From Microvirga aerilata (GTDB taxonomy: Bacteria > Pseudomonadota > Alphaproteobacteria > Rhizobiales > Beijerinckiaceae): DNA of 64,000 bases. Shown in pieces: positions 16,810-25,837 of the stretch. Each line of letters starts with the position of its first letter. Positions within the stretch are counted from its first letter, which is position 1. Both the position numbers and the translations under genes were made by a program. The notes beneath the pieces are model-generated. The model was not told where the DNA came from. It saw only the letters and a list, made by a program, of their open reading frames with translations, and did no database searches. The stretch spans positions 51,421 through 115,420 of the forward strand of contig NZ_JAEQMY010000016.1 of assembly GCF_016743775.1 (NCBI RefSeq). Reading direction: 5' to 3'.

Positions 16810-17226
16810 ATGCGCAAATTCGTTACGGCTCTGGTCGGCACGGCAATGCTTGTCTCAGCATTGCCGGCGAGCGCAGCCCCCCTCCAGACACGGTCGATGC
16901 CGGAAGTTCAGGCGGCATATCCCAACGAGAGCTACGCGCAGTATTACTACCGCCGCGGCTACCATCACCGTCCCTATTACCGCCATCGGCACTACAATCG
17001 GGGTAACGGCGCGGCTGTTGCGGCCGGTGTCGCAGGGCTCGCTGCCGGCGCTCTGATCGCCGGCGCCATCGCCAGCCAAGCCCAGCCGGCAGCTGCTCCT
17101 CCGCCTCCAGGAACCGTGGATCCGACGGTCGCGGCCTATTGCGCGCGCAAGTACCGCTCCTACGATCCGGGAACAGGAACGTTCCTGGCGAGCAACGGGA
17201 TGCGGTACGTCTGCACCTATCCGTAA
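16810..17226 (+). CDS. BA14K family protein
   Basis: 138 aa from the ATG at 16810, preceded by AAAGGAG. A signal peptide (MRKFVTALVGTAMLVSALPA) is followed by a Tyr/His/Arg-rich stretch, a glycine-zipper segment (GAAVAAGVAGLAAGALIAGAIA) and a C-terminal BA14K motif (VAAYCARKYRSYDPGTGTFL, then a second cysteine). BA14K, first described in Brucella as an immunoreactive lectin-like protein, is widespread in the order. Location is probably periplasm or outer surface. A strong terminator follows. Confidence 0.85.
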   Translation: MRKFVTALVGTAMLVSALPASAAPLQTRSMPEVQAAYPNESYAQYYYRRGYHHRPYYRHRHYNRGNGAAVAAGVAGLAAGALIAGAIASQAQPAAAPPPPGTVDPTVAAYCARKYRSYDPGTGTFLASNGMRYVCTYP

Positions 17227-17252
17227 GCGAAAGCTTCTCCTGAAAAGTTTCG

Positions 17253-17281
17253 GCCCCGCCGCAGCCCTGCGGCGGGGCTTT
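17253..17281 (+). terminator. Terminator after the BA14K gene
   Basis: GCCCCGCCGCA (17253-17263) pairs perfectly with TGCGGCGGGGC (17268-17278) around GCCC, followed by TTT. Confidence 0.8.
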
Positions 17282-17445
17282 CGATTTCGGACGCCTTGCA
17301 TCCTGGCCAAGGCTTTACCTGACGCGGCCCCGCGTTAGAACTCAGAGGATGGCTCGCCTCTGCCCGAGCGGCTTTGGCCCGCATGCCGATCGGCCCGCAC
17401 CTCGCCCGGCGCAGGCTTTCTCAAACCGAAAATTAGGATCGCCTT

Positions 17446-17721
17446 ATGGCTCAGGACCCTGACAGCAACGGAACGGTTGTTCCTCCCACCGAAGCAGCCA
17501 TCGTGACCTCCGGCAACATGACGGAACTTGAGCTGGTTCTGCCGGATATGGGCGACAGCGATCTGCCCGAAATCGCGATTTTCCTCGTGGCCTGCGCCAT
17601 GCGCTTTCACAGCGATCCCGATTTCGTCCATGAGCAGCTGGAGTGGCTCGTCCAGGCGCACGATTCCGAAGTGGACGAAGGCATGAGGCCGGACCAGCTC
17701 AATTCCGCCAACGACGATTGA
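17446..17721 (+). CDS. Hypothetical protein
   Basis: 91 aa starting at an ATG preceded by TTAGGATCGCC. The protein is acidic, with a polar first 25 residues and a compact predicted helical core (LPEIAIFLVACAMRFHSDPD FVHEQLEWLVQAHDSEVDEG). There is no signal peptide or catalytic motif. I do not recognise the family. Codon usage is consistent with the neighbours. It is convergent with the L,D-transpeptidase gene. Confidence 0.55.
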   Translation: MAQDPDSNGTVVPPTEAAIVTSGNMTELELVLPDMGDSDLPEIAIFLVACAMRFHSDPDFVHEQLEWLVQAHDSEVDEGMRPDQLNSANDD

Positions 17722-17830
17722 CGGGGCGGATCGCCCCGATGCTCCAGAGCATCCTTCGGCGAAATGGGTCCGGTTCCCCCAATGCGGCAAACCGAACCCT
17801 GGAGTTGATCCAACGTCAGTGGAAAGAACT

Positions 17831-18820
17831 CTAGTCGAGGAAGGCCACGGGGGTGCCCTTCTCGACCATTTTCGACAGCTCCTCCACGTCCCAGTTCGTC
17901 AGCCTCACGCAGCCCTGGGAATAGACTTTCCCAACCTTCTCGGGCTCCGGGGTGCCGTGGATGCCGAAGGACTCGACGGAAAGATCGATCCAGGTGCTCC
18001 CGACCGGGTTGTTCGGACCCGGCTTGATCTCGAACTTCTCCTTCGCCTTCACGCCCTTGAAGCCATACTCGGGATTGTAGGTGTAGTTCGGGTTCGGTGC
18101 GACCGCGCGCACCGTATGGGACCCGCTGGGCGCAGGCTTCTCCTCGCTCCCGATGGAGGCCGGGTAGACGGCCATCACCGAGCCGTCCTTCGCCAGCGCG
18201 CGCAGCACGCGCTCGCTCTTCACGATTTCGATCTTTGCAACCTTCTCCGGCTGTTTGCCCGGCTCGGCCTTGGCTTCCACATTCGCCACCACGATGGACG
18301 CGCCGGCCTCATCGAACCGCTTGCCCGGGTTCAAGGCCTTGAGCAGATCCTGGTCCATATGGAACCGCTCGGCCAAGAGTTCCTCCGGGCTCGAATAGCC
18401 CAACCGGTCCAGGCTCGCCTGCTCCTCCAGCTTGTCCGGGACCTTGACGAAGGGGCCTTTCACATCCTCGTCGCGGATCGTGTATGCGATCAGCGCGGGC
18501 TCGGCCGAAGCCTCGTTGAGCTTTCTCCAAAGCTCCTCGTCAAGGGCTCCATCAGGCTTCAGGCCCCGCGCCTTCTCGAACGCCTCGATGGCGTTCTGCA
18601 AGTTCTCGCCCTTCCGCCCATCGATGACGCCCGGCGAGAAGCGGGCGCGATCCAGAAGAACCTGCGCCTTGATCAGGAGCGGACTGATCTCTTTTTCATT
18701 GCCCCCTTCCGCAGACCATTCGGATTTATTGACGGCATCCAAGTCCAACGGCTGGGGCGCAGCAAAGGCCGGGCTCAGGAGGCTGAAAAGCCCGAGAGCG
18801 GCGCAAACGACAGGTTTCAT
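17831..18820 (-). CDS. L,D-transpeptidase (YkuD) with peptidoglycan-binding-like domain
   Basis: 329 aa from the ATG at 18820. It has a signal peptide (MKPVVCAALGLFSLLSPAFA) and then a helical segment resembling PG_binding_1 (LDRARFSPGVIDGRKGENLQ, AIEAFEKARGLKPDGALDEE). The C-terminal YkuD domain has SFGIHGTPEPEKVG and YSQGCVRLTNWDVEEL; C304 is the nucleophile. YkuD enzymes make 3-3 peptidoglycan cross-links or anchor proteins in the periplasm. The longest open frame (to 19114) reads antisense through the extensin gene and should not be used. The extensin-like gene is just upstream on the same strand, suggesting a shared cell-wall role. Confidence 0.9.
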   Translation of the reverse strand: MKPVVCAALGLFSLLSPAFAAPQPLDLDAVNKSEWSAEGGNEKEISPLLIKAQVLLDRARFSPGVIDGRKGENLQNAIEAFEKARGLKPDGALDEELWRKLNEASAEPALIAYTIRDEDVKGPFVKVPDKLEEQASLDRLGYSSPEELLAERFHMDQDLLKALNPGKRFDEAGASIVVANVEAKAEPGKQPEKVAKIEIVKSERVLRALAKDGSVMAVYPASIGSEEKPAPSGSHTVRAVAPNPNYTYNPEYGFKGVKAKEKFEIKPGPNNPVGSTWIDLSVESFGIHGTPEPEKVGKVYSQGCVRLTNWDVEELSKMVEKGTPVAFLD

Positions 18821-18881
18821 GAGATACTCCACAGACGGGGTCATGAACAACAAAGCCCGGGCTGCGTCCCTGTTCCCGCGT

Positions 18882-19622
18882 TTATTGGCAAATGCGGTAG
18901 TCGCCCTTGCGCTGCCGCAGATCGAGGTGCAGGTGGTCGCCATGGGCGGCGTCGGAGCCTGGTCCGAGCACCGTCGTGAAGATGGGACATGCCGCCTTCT
19001 GAACGGCGGCCTGGAAAGCGGACTCCGGGGAATCCGCAGAATGTGCGCTGATCGCCAGCGGCCCCCGCTTGGCGAACTCGAACCCCATGACATCGACCCC
19101 ATTGCCAAAGGCATGTTCGCTCAGCTTTTCACCGTTTCGCTGATCGCGGCACTGGTAGGATGTTCCAATCAGGAGCTTCGTGGGTGCGCTTTGAAAGTGA
19201 CGCTCGGCCTCGGGAGCGACCGCATCGCTCATCCAGCGCGCAAGGCTCTCCGCGACAGGGCACGCCATCAGGGAGGCCGGCGCAACCTCGACGCCGTTGG
19301 GCAAGGCCGACACCAGAACCGGACTGTCGATGCTGCAGGCCTTCTCCCGGACGGACGGACGGCTCTCGAAACGCAGTCCCAAGCGCGTAATGCGTTCGAG
19401 GCAGGCGGCATCGGCACTGCTGGGTTCGGGGGCTTTCGGTTCCGCACCGTCCTCCTTGGTCGGCACCTTCACGTCGGACGGCTCGGGCGATGGGACCGCC
19501 GGCGGGTCCGGCCGGGGCGGCGGCAAGGGCGGCGACGGGCTCTGTGCCGCAACAGCACCGGCAAGCATCATCAGGGCAACGACGCCTCCCAACCGTCCCG
19601 CCATGCGGCCCCAGGTGAGCAT
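18882..19622 (-). CDS. Extensin-like family protein (putative cell-wall peptidase)
   Basis: 246 aa from the ATG at 19622 (GGAG six bases upstream). It has a signal peptide, a Pro/Ser-rich linker (SPSPPLPPPRPDPPAVPSPE) and the Extensin-like C-terminal domain: four or more cysteines, SEHAFGNGVDVMGFEF and HGDHLHLDLRQR. The SxHxxGxAxD-like and HxxHxH patterns resemble zinc D,D- or L,D-carboxypeptidases of the LAS/VanY group, so a peptidoglycan-trimming role is inferred. It lies 61 bases upstream of the YkuD gene in the same direction and the two may be co-transcribed. Confidence 0.82.
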   Translation of the reverse strand: MLTWGRMAGRLGGVVALMMLAGAVAAQSPSPPLPPPRPDPPAVPSPEPSDVKVPTKEDGAEPKAPEPSSADAACLERITRLGLRFESRPSVREKACSIDSPVLVSALPNGVEVAPASLMACPVAESLARWMSDAVAPEAERHFQSAPTKLLIGTSYQCRDQRNGEKLSEHAFGNGVDVMGFEFAKRGPLAISAHSADSPESAFQAAVQKAACPIFTTVLGPGSDAAHGDHLHLDLRQRKGDYRICQ

Positions 19623-19820
19623 GTGAGCTCCAATCTCTCAAGCTTGCCTCTCTATAACCCTCATGCTCCGAAGCTTAGTTCCGCATCATTCTTCGGAGAG
19701 GCTTTCTCCGCCTCGCAAGCGCACCAAAAATGAGTTAATAATGGAGCAGGCCCGCTCTCAGCAGGTACCTCGCCAAAGCCTTTTGGCCAAAGCCTCCTGT
19801 TGCCCGAGAAAGGATGTATG

Positions 19821-20375
19821 ATGAGTGCGGTTCCGGACGGCTCTATCGACTCCGACAGGATCCTGTCGCTGGCCTCCAAGCATCATGGAAGCCACCAGAG
19901 GCCTTGCACGAAGCGCATCGCGGAGCTTGAGGCTCTCACCGCCCGATTGCGGGCCGAGCTTCAGGAAGCCGAGGCTGAACTGCAGCGGGAGAAAGCGCGC
20001 GTTCCCTTGCCGGGCGATTTCGTCCGCTGTCCCCTGACGAACTTTTTCGGCCGCGTCACCAAAGTGACGCCCCGTCCTCGCGGACGCGCTTGGGTTGAAA
20101 TCATCCTCTACCTCGGTCCAGGCTTGCCGGGCCATTCGGCCATGGATCTCTTCGACAGCTGGGAGCTGATCGACCCGCCGGGAGAAAGCAGCGACGCCGC
20201 CTCCTCTGCTGCACCATTGTCCGACCCACTCCCTTCCGTGGACAATGTCCCGCGGCTCCCCTCGGTATCCAGCTTCAATATTCTCGGCAAGCCGGCGCTG
20301 GCCCTGCAACCGCCCGACAATATCGAAAGCCTGATCGGGGATCTTTGGGCCAATCCCGACAGGCGAACGCGCTGA
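19821..20375 (+). CDS. Hypothetical protein with N-terminal coiled coil
   Basis: 184 aa from the second of two adjacent ATGs (19818, 19821), which gives better spacing to AAAGGA. Residues about 30-62 (KRIAELEALTARLRAELQEA EAELQREK) form a predicted coiled coil. A small beta-like segment follows (GDFVRCPLTNFFGRVTKVTP, AWVEIILYLG, DLFDSWELIDPP), then a disordered Ser/Pro tail. No family is recognised. It lies 188 bases upstream of, and in the same direction as, the CDC48-like gene, so it could be a partner or adaptor, but this is speculation. Confidence 0.6.
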   Translation: MSAVPDGSIDSDRILSLASKHHGSHQRPCTKRIAELEALTARLRAELQEAEAELQREKARVPLPGDFVRCPLTNFFGRVTKVTPRPRGRAWVEIILYLGPGLPGHSAMDLFDSWELIDPPGESSDAASSAAPLSDPLPSVDNVPRLPSVSSFNILGKPALALQPPDNIESLIGDLWANPDRRTR

Positions 20376-20563
20376 CGCGGTCGGGCCGCAGGCCGCGCCC
20401 GCCTGCAACAAATCCAGTCATGTGGCGTTTGCCCAACGGTTTCGCGGCTCCAAACAGCCGTCGAGGCTCCCGACGCGTGGCACTCGGAAGATCTGAACCC
20501 TCGAGCCCCTTCCCTGCACCAGCCACGGCATGATCGATCGCTCGAACGATGGGATAGTGAGCA

Positions 20564-22840
20564 ATGGCAGATGATGGCCAGCCGGTCCGCCTTCAGGTTG
20601 CAAATGCCCGGCCGGACGACTCGGGCCGAGGCATCGCGCGGATGAGCCGGCAGGCTCTTGCGGAGATCGGTGTCCAGGAAGGCCAAGCCGTCGAGATCAT
20701 CGGCAAGCGCCACACCACCGCAATTGCCGTCACGCCCTATGCGGAGGACGAAGGGCTGAACATCGTGCGCCTCGACGGCCTGCAGCGCGTCAATGCAGGA
20801 GTCGGAAGCGGCGATCACGTGGAGGTGAAGCGCGCCGAAGTACGCCCCGCGACACGGGTCGTGCTGGCTCCGGCCCAGAAAGGATTGCGCCTCCAGGGTT
20901 CGGGCGATGCCCTCAAGCGCACCTTCTACCAGCGCCCCCTGACGGCGGGCGACGTGATCTCGACCTCGGTATACTCGCAGCGCTCCGCCGATAAGAGGCT
21001 TCCAGAGGAGCTCCGCGGCCTCTTGAACATCCCGGCTTACGGTCTCCAGGAAATCCGGCTCGTCGTGGTTTCGACCCAGCCGCGCGGCATTGTGCATGTC
21101 ACGGCCGAGACGGAGATCGAGCTGCGCCCGCAATTCGAGGAGCCGCGAGAAGCGCGGCGCGCAGACGTCACCTATGACGATATCGGCGGCCTCGGCAGCA
21201 CGGTCGATCAGGTGCGGGAGATGGTGGAACTTCCCCTTCGCCATCCCGAGCTCTTCCAGCGCCTGGGCATCGATCCGCCGAAGGGCGTTCTGCTTTACGG
21301 CCCTCCGGGCACCGGCAAGACCCGCCTGGCCCGCGCCGTCGCCAACGAAACCGAAGCCCAATTCTATCACATCGCAGGCCCCGAGATCATGGGCCGGCAC
21401 TACGGCGAGTCCGAGCAGCGCCTGCGCCAGGTGTTCCAGGAGGCCCAGCAGAACGCGCCGGCCATCATCTTCATCGACGAGATCGACAGCATCGCGCCCA
21501 AGCGTGAAGAGGTCACGGGCGAGGTCGAGCGGCGTATCGTGGCCCAGCTGCTGACCCTGATGGACGGGTTGGAGCCGCGCCAGAACATCGTGGTGATCGG
21601 CGCGACCAACCGGCGCGAAGCCATCGACGAGGCCCTGCGCCGGCCGGGCCGGTTCGACCGCGAGATCGTCATCGGCGTACCGGATGAACCGGGCCGCCGG
21701 GAGATCATGGGAATCCACACCCGCGGCATGCCGATCGCCGAGGATGTCAATCTCGACGATATCGCCCGCACCACCTACGGCTTCGTCGGCGCCGATCTTG
21801 CGGCGCTTGCCCGGGAAGCCGCCATGGATTCGCTGCGCCGCATCCTGCCGGGCGTCAACCTGAGGGAGGGGATTCCCTCGAACGTGCTGGAGAGCCTGCA
21901 GGTCTCTCGGGCGGATTTCGTCAACGCCATGAAGCGGGTTCAGCCCTCGGCCCTGCGCGAGATCATGATCCAGGTGCCGAACGTGACCTGGGACGACATC
22001 GGCGGCGTCGAGGAAGCTCGCACACGCCTGCGGGAAGGCGTGGAGCTTCCGCTCAAGAGCCCGGAATCCTTCCGCCGCCTCGGGATACGCCCGGCGAAAG
22101 GATTTCTGCTCTTCGGCCCTCCCGGTACCGGCAAGACGTTGCTGGCGAAAGCAGTCGCGCGCGAAGCGCAGGCCAATTTCGTGGCGACGAAGTCCTCCGA
22201 CCTGCTCTCCAAATGGTACGGCGAGTCGGAGCAGCAGGTCTCACGGCTTTTCGCCCGGGCCCGTCAGGTGGCACCGACCGTCATCTTCATCGACGAGATC
22301 GACTCCCTTGCGCCCGTCCGTGGCGGCGGAATGGGCGAGCCTGCCGTCACGGAGCGCGTGGTCAATACGATCCTGGCCGAGATGGATGGTCTCGAGGAAC
22401 TGCAGGGCGTGGTGGTCATGGCGGCCACGAACAGGCCCAATCTGCTCGACCCAGCCCTGCTCCGCCCCGGACGCTTCGACGAACTGATCTATGTGCCGGT
22501 TCCCGATGCCCTCGGGCGCAGGCACATTCTCGGCATTCATACCAAGGCCATGCCCTTGGCCCCGGACGTGGATCTGGACACTATTGCCGAGCGGACGAAC
22601 CGCTTCACCGGCGCGGATCTTGAGGATCTGACCCGCAGGGCAGGCCTGTTGTCCCTGCGCGAGTCGCTTCAGGCGCAGCAGGTGACCATGGCTCACTTCG
22701 AGCAGGCTCTACGGGAGACCCGCCCATCCGTTACGCCGGAGATGGAGCGCGAGTACGAGGAGATGGTCGGCACCCTGAAGCAGACTGGACCGCAGCGCCA
22801 GCCGATCGGTTTCCTGCCCTTGAGACAGGCCGCCGAATAA
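20564..22840 (+). CDS. CDC48/VCP-like AAA+ ATPase
   Basis: 758 aa with the full p97 layout. The N-domain (residues 1-190) has double-psi-barrel features (LQVANARPDDSGRGIARMSR; TTAIAVTPYAED). The D1 AAA module has Walker A GPPGTGKT at 246-253 and Walker B IIFIDE at 301-306. The D2 module has Walker A at 518-525 and Walker B VIFIDE at 573-578. Both have arginine-finger regions (RRPGRFDREI, LRPGRFDELI) and Sensor 1 asparagines (GATNRR, AATNRP). Archaeal and eukaryotic homologs form hexamers that unfold ubiquitylated or other substrates. Bacterial copies are sporadic and their substrates unknown. Confidence 0.93.
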   Translation: MADDGQPVRLQVANARPDDSGRGIARMSRQALAEIGVQEGQAVEIIGKRHTTAIAVTPYAEDEGLNIVRLDGLQRVNAGVGSGDHVEVKRAEVRPATRVVLAPAQKGLRLQGSGDALKRTFYQRPLTAGDVISTSVYSQRSADKRLPEELRGLLNIPAYGLQEIRLVVVSTQPRGIVHVTAETEIELRPQFEEPREARRADVTYDDIGGLGSTVDQVREMVELPLRHPELFQRLGIDPPKGVLLYGPPGTGKTRLARAVANETEAQFYHIAGPEIMGRHYGESEQRLRQVFQEAQQNAPAIIFIDEIDSIAPKREEVTGEVERRIVAQLLTLMDGLEPRQNIVVIGATNRREAIDEALRRPGRFDREIVIGVPDEPGRREIMGIHTRGMPIAEDVNLDDIARTTYGFVGADLAALAREAAMDSLRRILPGVNLREGIPSNVLESLQVSRADFVNAMKRVQPSALREIMIQVPNVTWDDIGGVEEARTRLREGVELPLKSPESFRRLGIRPAKGFLLFGPPGTGKTLLAKAVAREAQANFVATKSSDLLSKWYGESEQQVSRLFARARQVAPTVIFIDEIDSLAPVRGGGMGEPAVTERVVNTILAEMDGLEELQGVVVMAATNRPNLLDPALLRPGRFDELIYVPVPDALGRRHILGIHTKAMPLAPDVDLDTIAERTNRFTGADLEDLTRRAGLLSLRESLQAQQVTMAHFEQALRETRPSVTPEMEREYEEMVGTLKQTGPQRQPIGFLPLRQAAE

Positions 22841-22859
22841 GCCTGCTGCCCGACATCGG

Positions 22860-22891
22860 GGCCGCACCGCTCAGGGATGTGCCGTGCGGCC
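22860..22891 (+). terminator. Possible weak terminator after the CDC48-like gene
   Basis: GGCCGCAC (22860-22867) pairs with GTGCGGCC (22884-22891) across a 16-nt loop, starting about 20 bases after the stop codon. The T-tract is poor. Confidence 0.4.
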
Positions 22892-22918
22892 TTGCTCGGT
22901 TATCGTAGGCAAGAAAAA

Positions 22919-22942
22919 GGCGCGGGTCCTGGGACCCGCGCC
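22919..22942 (-). terminator. Terminator of the repeat-containing secreted protein gene
   Basis: GGCGCGGGTCC (22919-22929) pairs perfectly with GGACCCGCGCC (22932-22942). On the minus strand TTTTTCTT follows the stem. Confidence 0.85.
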
Positions 22943-22962
22943 TCGTTCGTCCGCAAAGGTGC

Positions 22963-23400
22963 TTACTGCGCGCAAGCAACCGGAATGCGGCTCTTGGACT
23001 GATAGTCATACACGGTGCGGCAGGGCACACCGTTGATGGTCCGGATCTCATGCGGAGCCGCGTGGGGGAACGGGGAGTTCGGCGTTCCGGAAACGGGAGC
23101 GCCCATCATGGGAGAGGCCGGAGCAACCGCGATGCTGCCGGTCGAAACCAGGTCGTCCGCCGGCATCATCGGAGCGGCCACGCCGCCCATGACCTGACCG
23201 GCGCAAGCAACCGGGATACGGCTCTTGGACTGGTAGTCATAGACGGTACGGCATGGGACGCCGTTGATCACACGGATCTCATGGGGTGCCGCGTGGGGAA
23301 ACGGAGAGTTCGGCGTGCCGGAATAAGGCTGGGCCGAGGCCGCGCCGATGGTGCCGAGAGCCATAAGGCCGGCGCCGGCGAAAATCGCGAACTTCTTCAT
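22963..23400 (-). CDS. Secreted protein made of two near-identical 42-residue repeats
   Basis: 145 aa from the ATG at 23400, with AGGAGG upstream. A signal peptide (MKKFAIFAGAGLMALGTIGAASA) leads to two copies of a unit that begins SGTPNSPFPHAAPHEIR, continues INGVPCRTVYDYQSKSRIPV and ends ACA. The copies are joined by a Met/Pro/Ala linker of about 35 residues. They differ at one position (V/T before INGVP), while their DNA differs at many silent sites. Two cysteines per unit may form a disulfide. No family is recognised. Periplasmic or secreted location is predicted. Confidence 0.75.
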   Translation of the reverse strand: MKKFAIFAGAGLMALGTIGAASAQPYSGTPNSPFPHAAPHEIRVINGVPCRTVYDYQSKSRIPVACAGQVMGGVAAPMMPADDLVSTGSIAVAPASPMMGAPVSGTPNSPFPHAAPHEIRTINGVPCRTVYDYQSKSRIPVACAQ

Positions 23401-23829
23401 GAATGCCTCCTGTGCTTGTTACGAACATGGCTAAGCGCCATAAAAGACAGAGGCTAAACGCCGTCACCGCCGATGGTTTCCCAATGTAGTTGCCGTGCAC
23501 GCGTTCGTGATTGTCGCATCTTACAAAGCATAGCTCTGCAATTGCCGAGTTCGAAGCAAGTCGATCCATCACATAATCGTCAGCAGCGCACTGTTGAGCA
23601 CGATCCTTCGGATCGCAGCCGCGCAGCATATAAAGACTAAGCTTTATTCCCCGGGACAACTACATCAATATACATGTCAGTCCGGGCTCTACGCGATCCC
23701 CGCGCGAGCCAGAGGGCGCTCGCCGGTGGACGAACGAAAACCAGCGCCCGTCCGGAACGACCCCTGACGATCGCGGAAGCGCATTCCCTTCTGAACGGGT
23801 CGGCGGATCAGGTGAACGCCTGCGAGCCC
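23401..23829. other. Intergenic region, no gene supported
   Basis: About 430 bases between the promoter side of the repeat-protein gene and the end of the ABC operon. A minus-strand open frame (from 23659) reads into the repeat-protein gene in another frame and lacks an RBS. Nothing else was recognised. Confidence 0.5.
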
Positions 23830-24834
23830 TCAGGCCGCCGCATCGATGGCGAGGCGTCCCTCATGGATGGCATGGCAGGCCACGCCTCCGAGCAGGGGCG
23901 GCACCTCGGTCCTGCAGCGGTCATTGGCAAAAGGACAGCGCGGGTTGAAGGTGCAGCCGGAGGGTGGGCTGATCGGGTTGGGGATCTCGCCTTTCACCGG
24001 AATGCGCTGGCGCCCCGTCATGCCCACGTCCGGCACCGCGTCGAGCAGCATGCGCGTGTAGGGATGCTTCGGCTGGGAGAACAGTTCGCGGCCGTTGGAG
24101 ATTTCGACGATGCGGCCGAGATACATCACGCCGATGCGGCTTGCCATATGGCGCACGACGGCAAGGTTGTGGCTGATGAACAGGTATGTGAGCCCCAGGC
24201 GATCCTGCAGGTCGCGCATGAGGTTGAGGATCTGAGCCTGCACGGAAACGTCGAGGGCGGAGGTGGGCTCGTCGCAGACGATGAACTCTGCATTGGACGC
24301 CAGCGCCCGGGCGATGGCGATGCGCTGGCGCTGACCGCCGGAGAACTCATGCGGATACTTGCGACCGTCCGCCGGATGAAGACCGACCAGCGACAGCAGC
24401 TCGCCAACGCGGTCGGTGATCGCCTTCTCGCTCTCGATCAGCCGGAAGGCCCGGATCGGTTCGGCTACGATGCGGTCCACCTGCCAGCGGGGATTGAGGC
24501 TGGCATAGGGATCCTGGAAGATCATCTGGATCCGCCGCCTCAGGCGCTGACGCTCGCCCAGGGCGGCATGGCTCGACATGGAAACGCCGTCGATCATGAC
24601 CTCGCCGCTCGTGGGCGGCAGCAGGCCGACCACCATGCGGGCCACCGTCGACTTGCCGGAGCCGGATTCGCCCACGAGAGCGAAGGTCTCGCCCTTGGCG
24701 ATGGAGAAGGACACGCCGTCGACGGCCTTCAGGTACTGCTTCTCGCCTCCTTCCAGGACCCGGTTGAGCCATGGCTTGGAGACATCGAAAACACGGCGCA
24801 GGTCATTGACCTCGACATAAGAACGCTCTGTCAC
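23830..24834 (-). CDS. Peptide/nickel-type ABC transporter ATP-binding protein (DppF/OppF-like)
   Basis: 334 aa ABC ATPase: Walker [10 protein letters not shown]-loop QDPYASLNPR, signature LSGGQ-type [16 protein letters not shown], Walker B FIVCDEPTSALD and the H-loop SHNLAVV. The C-terminal oligopeptide-transporter extension carries the cysteine motif CTFNPRCPFANDRC, which in this family can hold an iron-sulfur cluster. It is the last gene of a five-gene minus-strand importer operon and overlaps the preceding ATPase gene by an ATGA. It energises uptake of a peptide or related oligomer. Confidence 0.92.
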   Translation of the reverse strand: MTERSYVEVNDLRRVFDVSKPWLNRVLEGGEKQYLKAVDGVSFSIAKGETFALVGESGSGKSTVARMVVGLLPPTSGEVMIDGVSMSSHAALGERQRLRRRIQMIFQDPYASLNPRWQVDRIVAEPIRAFRLIESEKAITDRVGELLSLVGLHPADGRKYPHEFSGGQRQRIAIARALASNAEFIVCDEPTSALDVSVQAQILNLMRDLQDRLGLTYLFISHNLAVVRHMASRIGVMYLGRIVEISNGRELFSQPKHPYTRMLLDAVPDVGMTGRQRIPVKGEIPNPISPPSGCTFNPRCPFANDRCRTEVPPLLGGVACHAIHEGRLAIDAAA

Positions 24835-25823
24835 GCAACGGCCTCCGAGCCGACTGACGATTGATCGTAGAGATGGCAGGCCACGCGGTGCTCGCTGTGC
24901 TGAATGGGTTCCGGCCGATCGACCCTGCAGCGGTCGAACACGTAAGGGCAGCGCGGATTGAATGGACAGCCGGGCGGTATGGCCGACAGGCGCGGCATGG
25001 AGCCCGGGATCTGCACGAGGCGCTCCGAGTCGCCTTCCAGCGACGGGATCGCGCCCATGAGCCCCTTGGCATAGGGATGAAGCGGGTTCTGCACCACGTC
25101 CCGTACGGGCCCGATCTCCGCAATCCGTCCGGCATACATGACGGCGACCCGGTCTGCGGTTTCGGCGATCACGCCCATGTCGTGCGTCACCAGCATGATG
25201 GCCGTGCCGTGCTCGCGCCCCAGCCGCTTCAGGAGCGCGATGATCTGCGCCTGGACGGACACGTCGAGGGCGGTCGTCGGCTCGTCGGCGATGATGAGCT
25301 CGGGCTCGCCGCAGAGCGCCAGCGCAATCACCACGCGCTGGCGCATGCCGCCGGAGAACTCGTGCGGGTAGCTGTCGATCCGCTTGTCCGGTGCCGGAAT
25401 CCCGACCTCCGCCAGAAGATCGATGGCGCGCCTGCGCGCCGCCGAGGCGGACATGTTCGTGTGGGTGCGGATCGTCTCGATCAGCTGCTCGCTCACGCGA
25501 TAGAGCGGATTGAGGCTCGTGAGCGGATCCTGGAAGATCATGCCGATGCGCTTGCCGCGCACCTTCCGCATCTCGTCCGGGGGCAAGTTGTCGATGCGCA
25601 TGCCCGACAGGAGGATTTCGCCTCCGGCAATCCGGCCCGGCGGATCGATGAGGCCGATGACGGCCGAGCCGGTCACCGATTTGCCTGCACCGGACTCACC
25701 CACGACGCCGAGCACCTCACCCTTGCCGATATCGAATGAGATGCCGTCGATGGCCTTGAGGATGCCGCGCCGGGTGACGAACTCGACGCGCAGATCCCGA
25801 ACGGAGAGAATAGGTTGAACCAT
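24831..25823 (-). CDS. Peptide/nickel-type ABC transporter ATP-binding protein (DppD/OppD-like)
   Basis: About 330 aa from the ATG at 25823 (GAGAGG eight bases upstream); ATGs at 25829 and 25841 (an ATGA overlap with the permease stop) are alternatives. Walker A GESGAGKS, the [16 protein letters not shown] signature, Walker [13 protein letters not shown] and the C-terminal CPFNPRCPYVFDRC cysteine motif define the OppD family. It pairs with the DppF-like subunit to form the ATPase heterodimer of the importer. Confidence 0.92.
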   Translation of the reverse strand: MVQPILSVRDLRVEFVTRRGILKAIDGISFDIGKGEVLGVVGESGAGKSVTGSAVIGLIDPPGRIAGGEILLSGMRIDNLPPDEMRKVRGKRIGMIFQDPLTSLNPLYRVSEQLIETIRTHTNMSASAARRRAIDLLAEVGIPAPDKRIDSYPHEFSGGMRQRVVIALALCGEPELIIADEPTTALDVSVQAQIIALLKRLGREHGTAIMLVTHDMGVIAETADRVAVMYAGRIAEIGPVRDVVQNPLHPYAKGLMGAIPSLEGDSERLVQIPGSMPRLSAIPPGCPFNPRCPYVFDRCRVDRPEPIQHSEHRVACHLYDQSSVGSEAVA

Positions 25824-25837
25824 GGACATTGCCTCTC

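Noticed and set aside
18821..19114. N-terminal extension of the YkuD gene
   Set aside because: It reads antiparallel in frame-shifted register through the extensin-like gene, and the signal peptide at 18820 gives a complete protein.
23279..23659. 126-codon minus-strand frame before the repeat-protein gene
   Set aside because: It overlaps the secreted repeat-protein gene in another frame and lacks an RBS.
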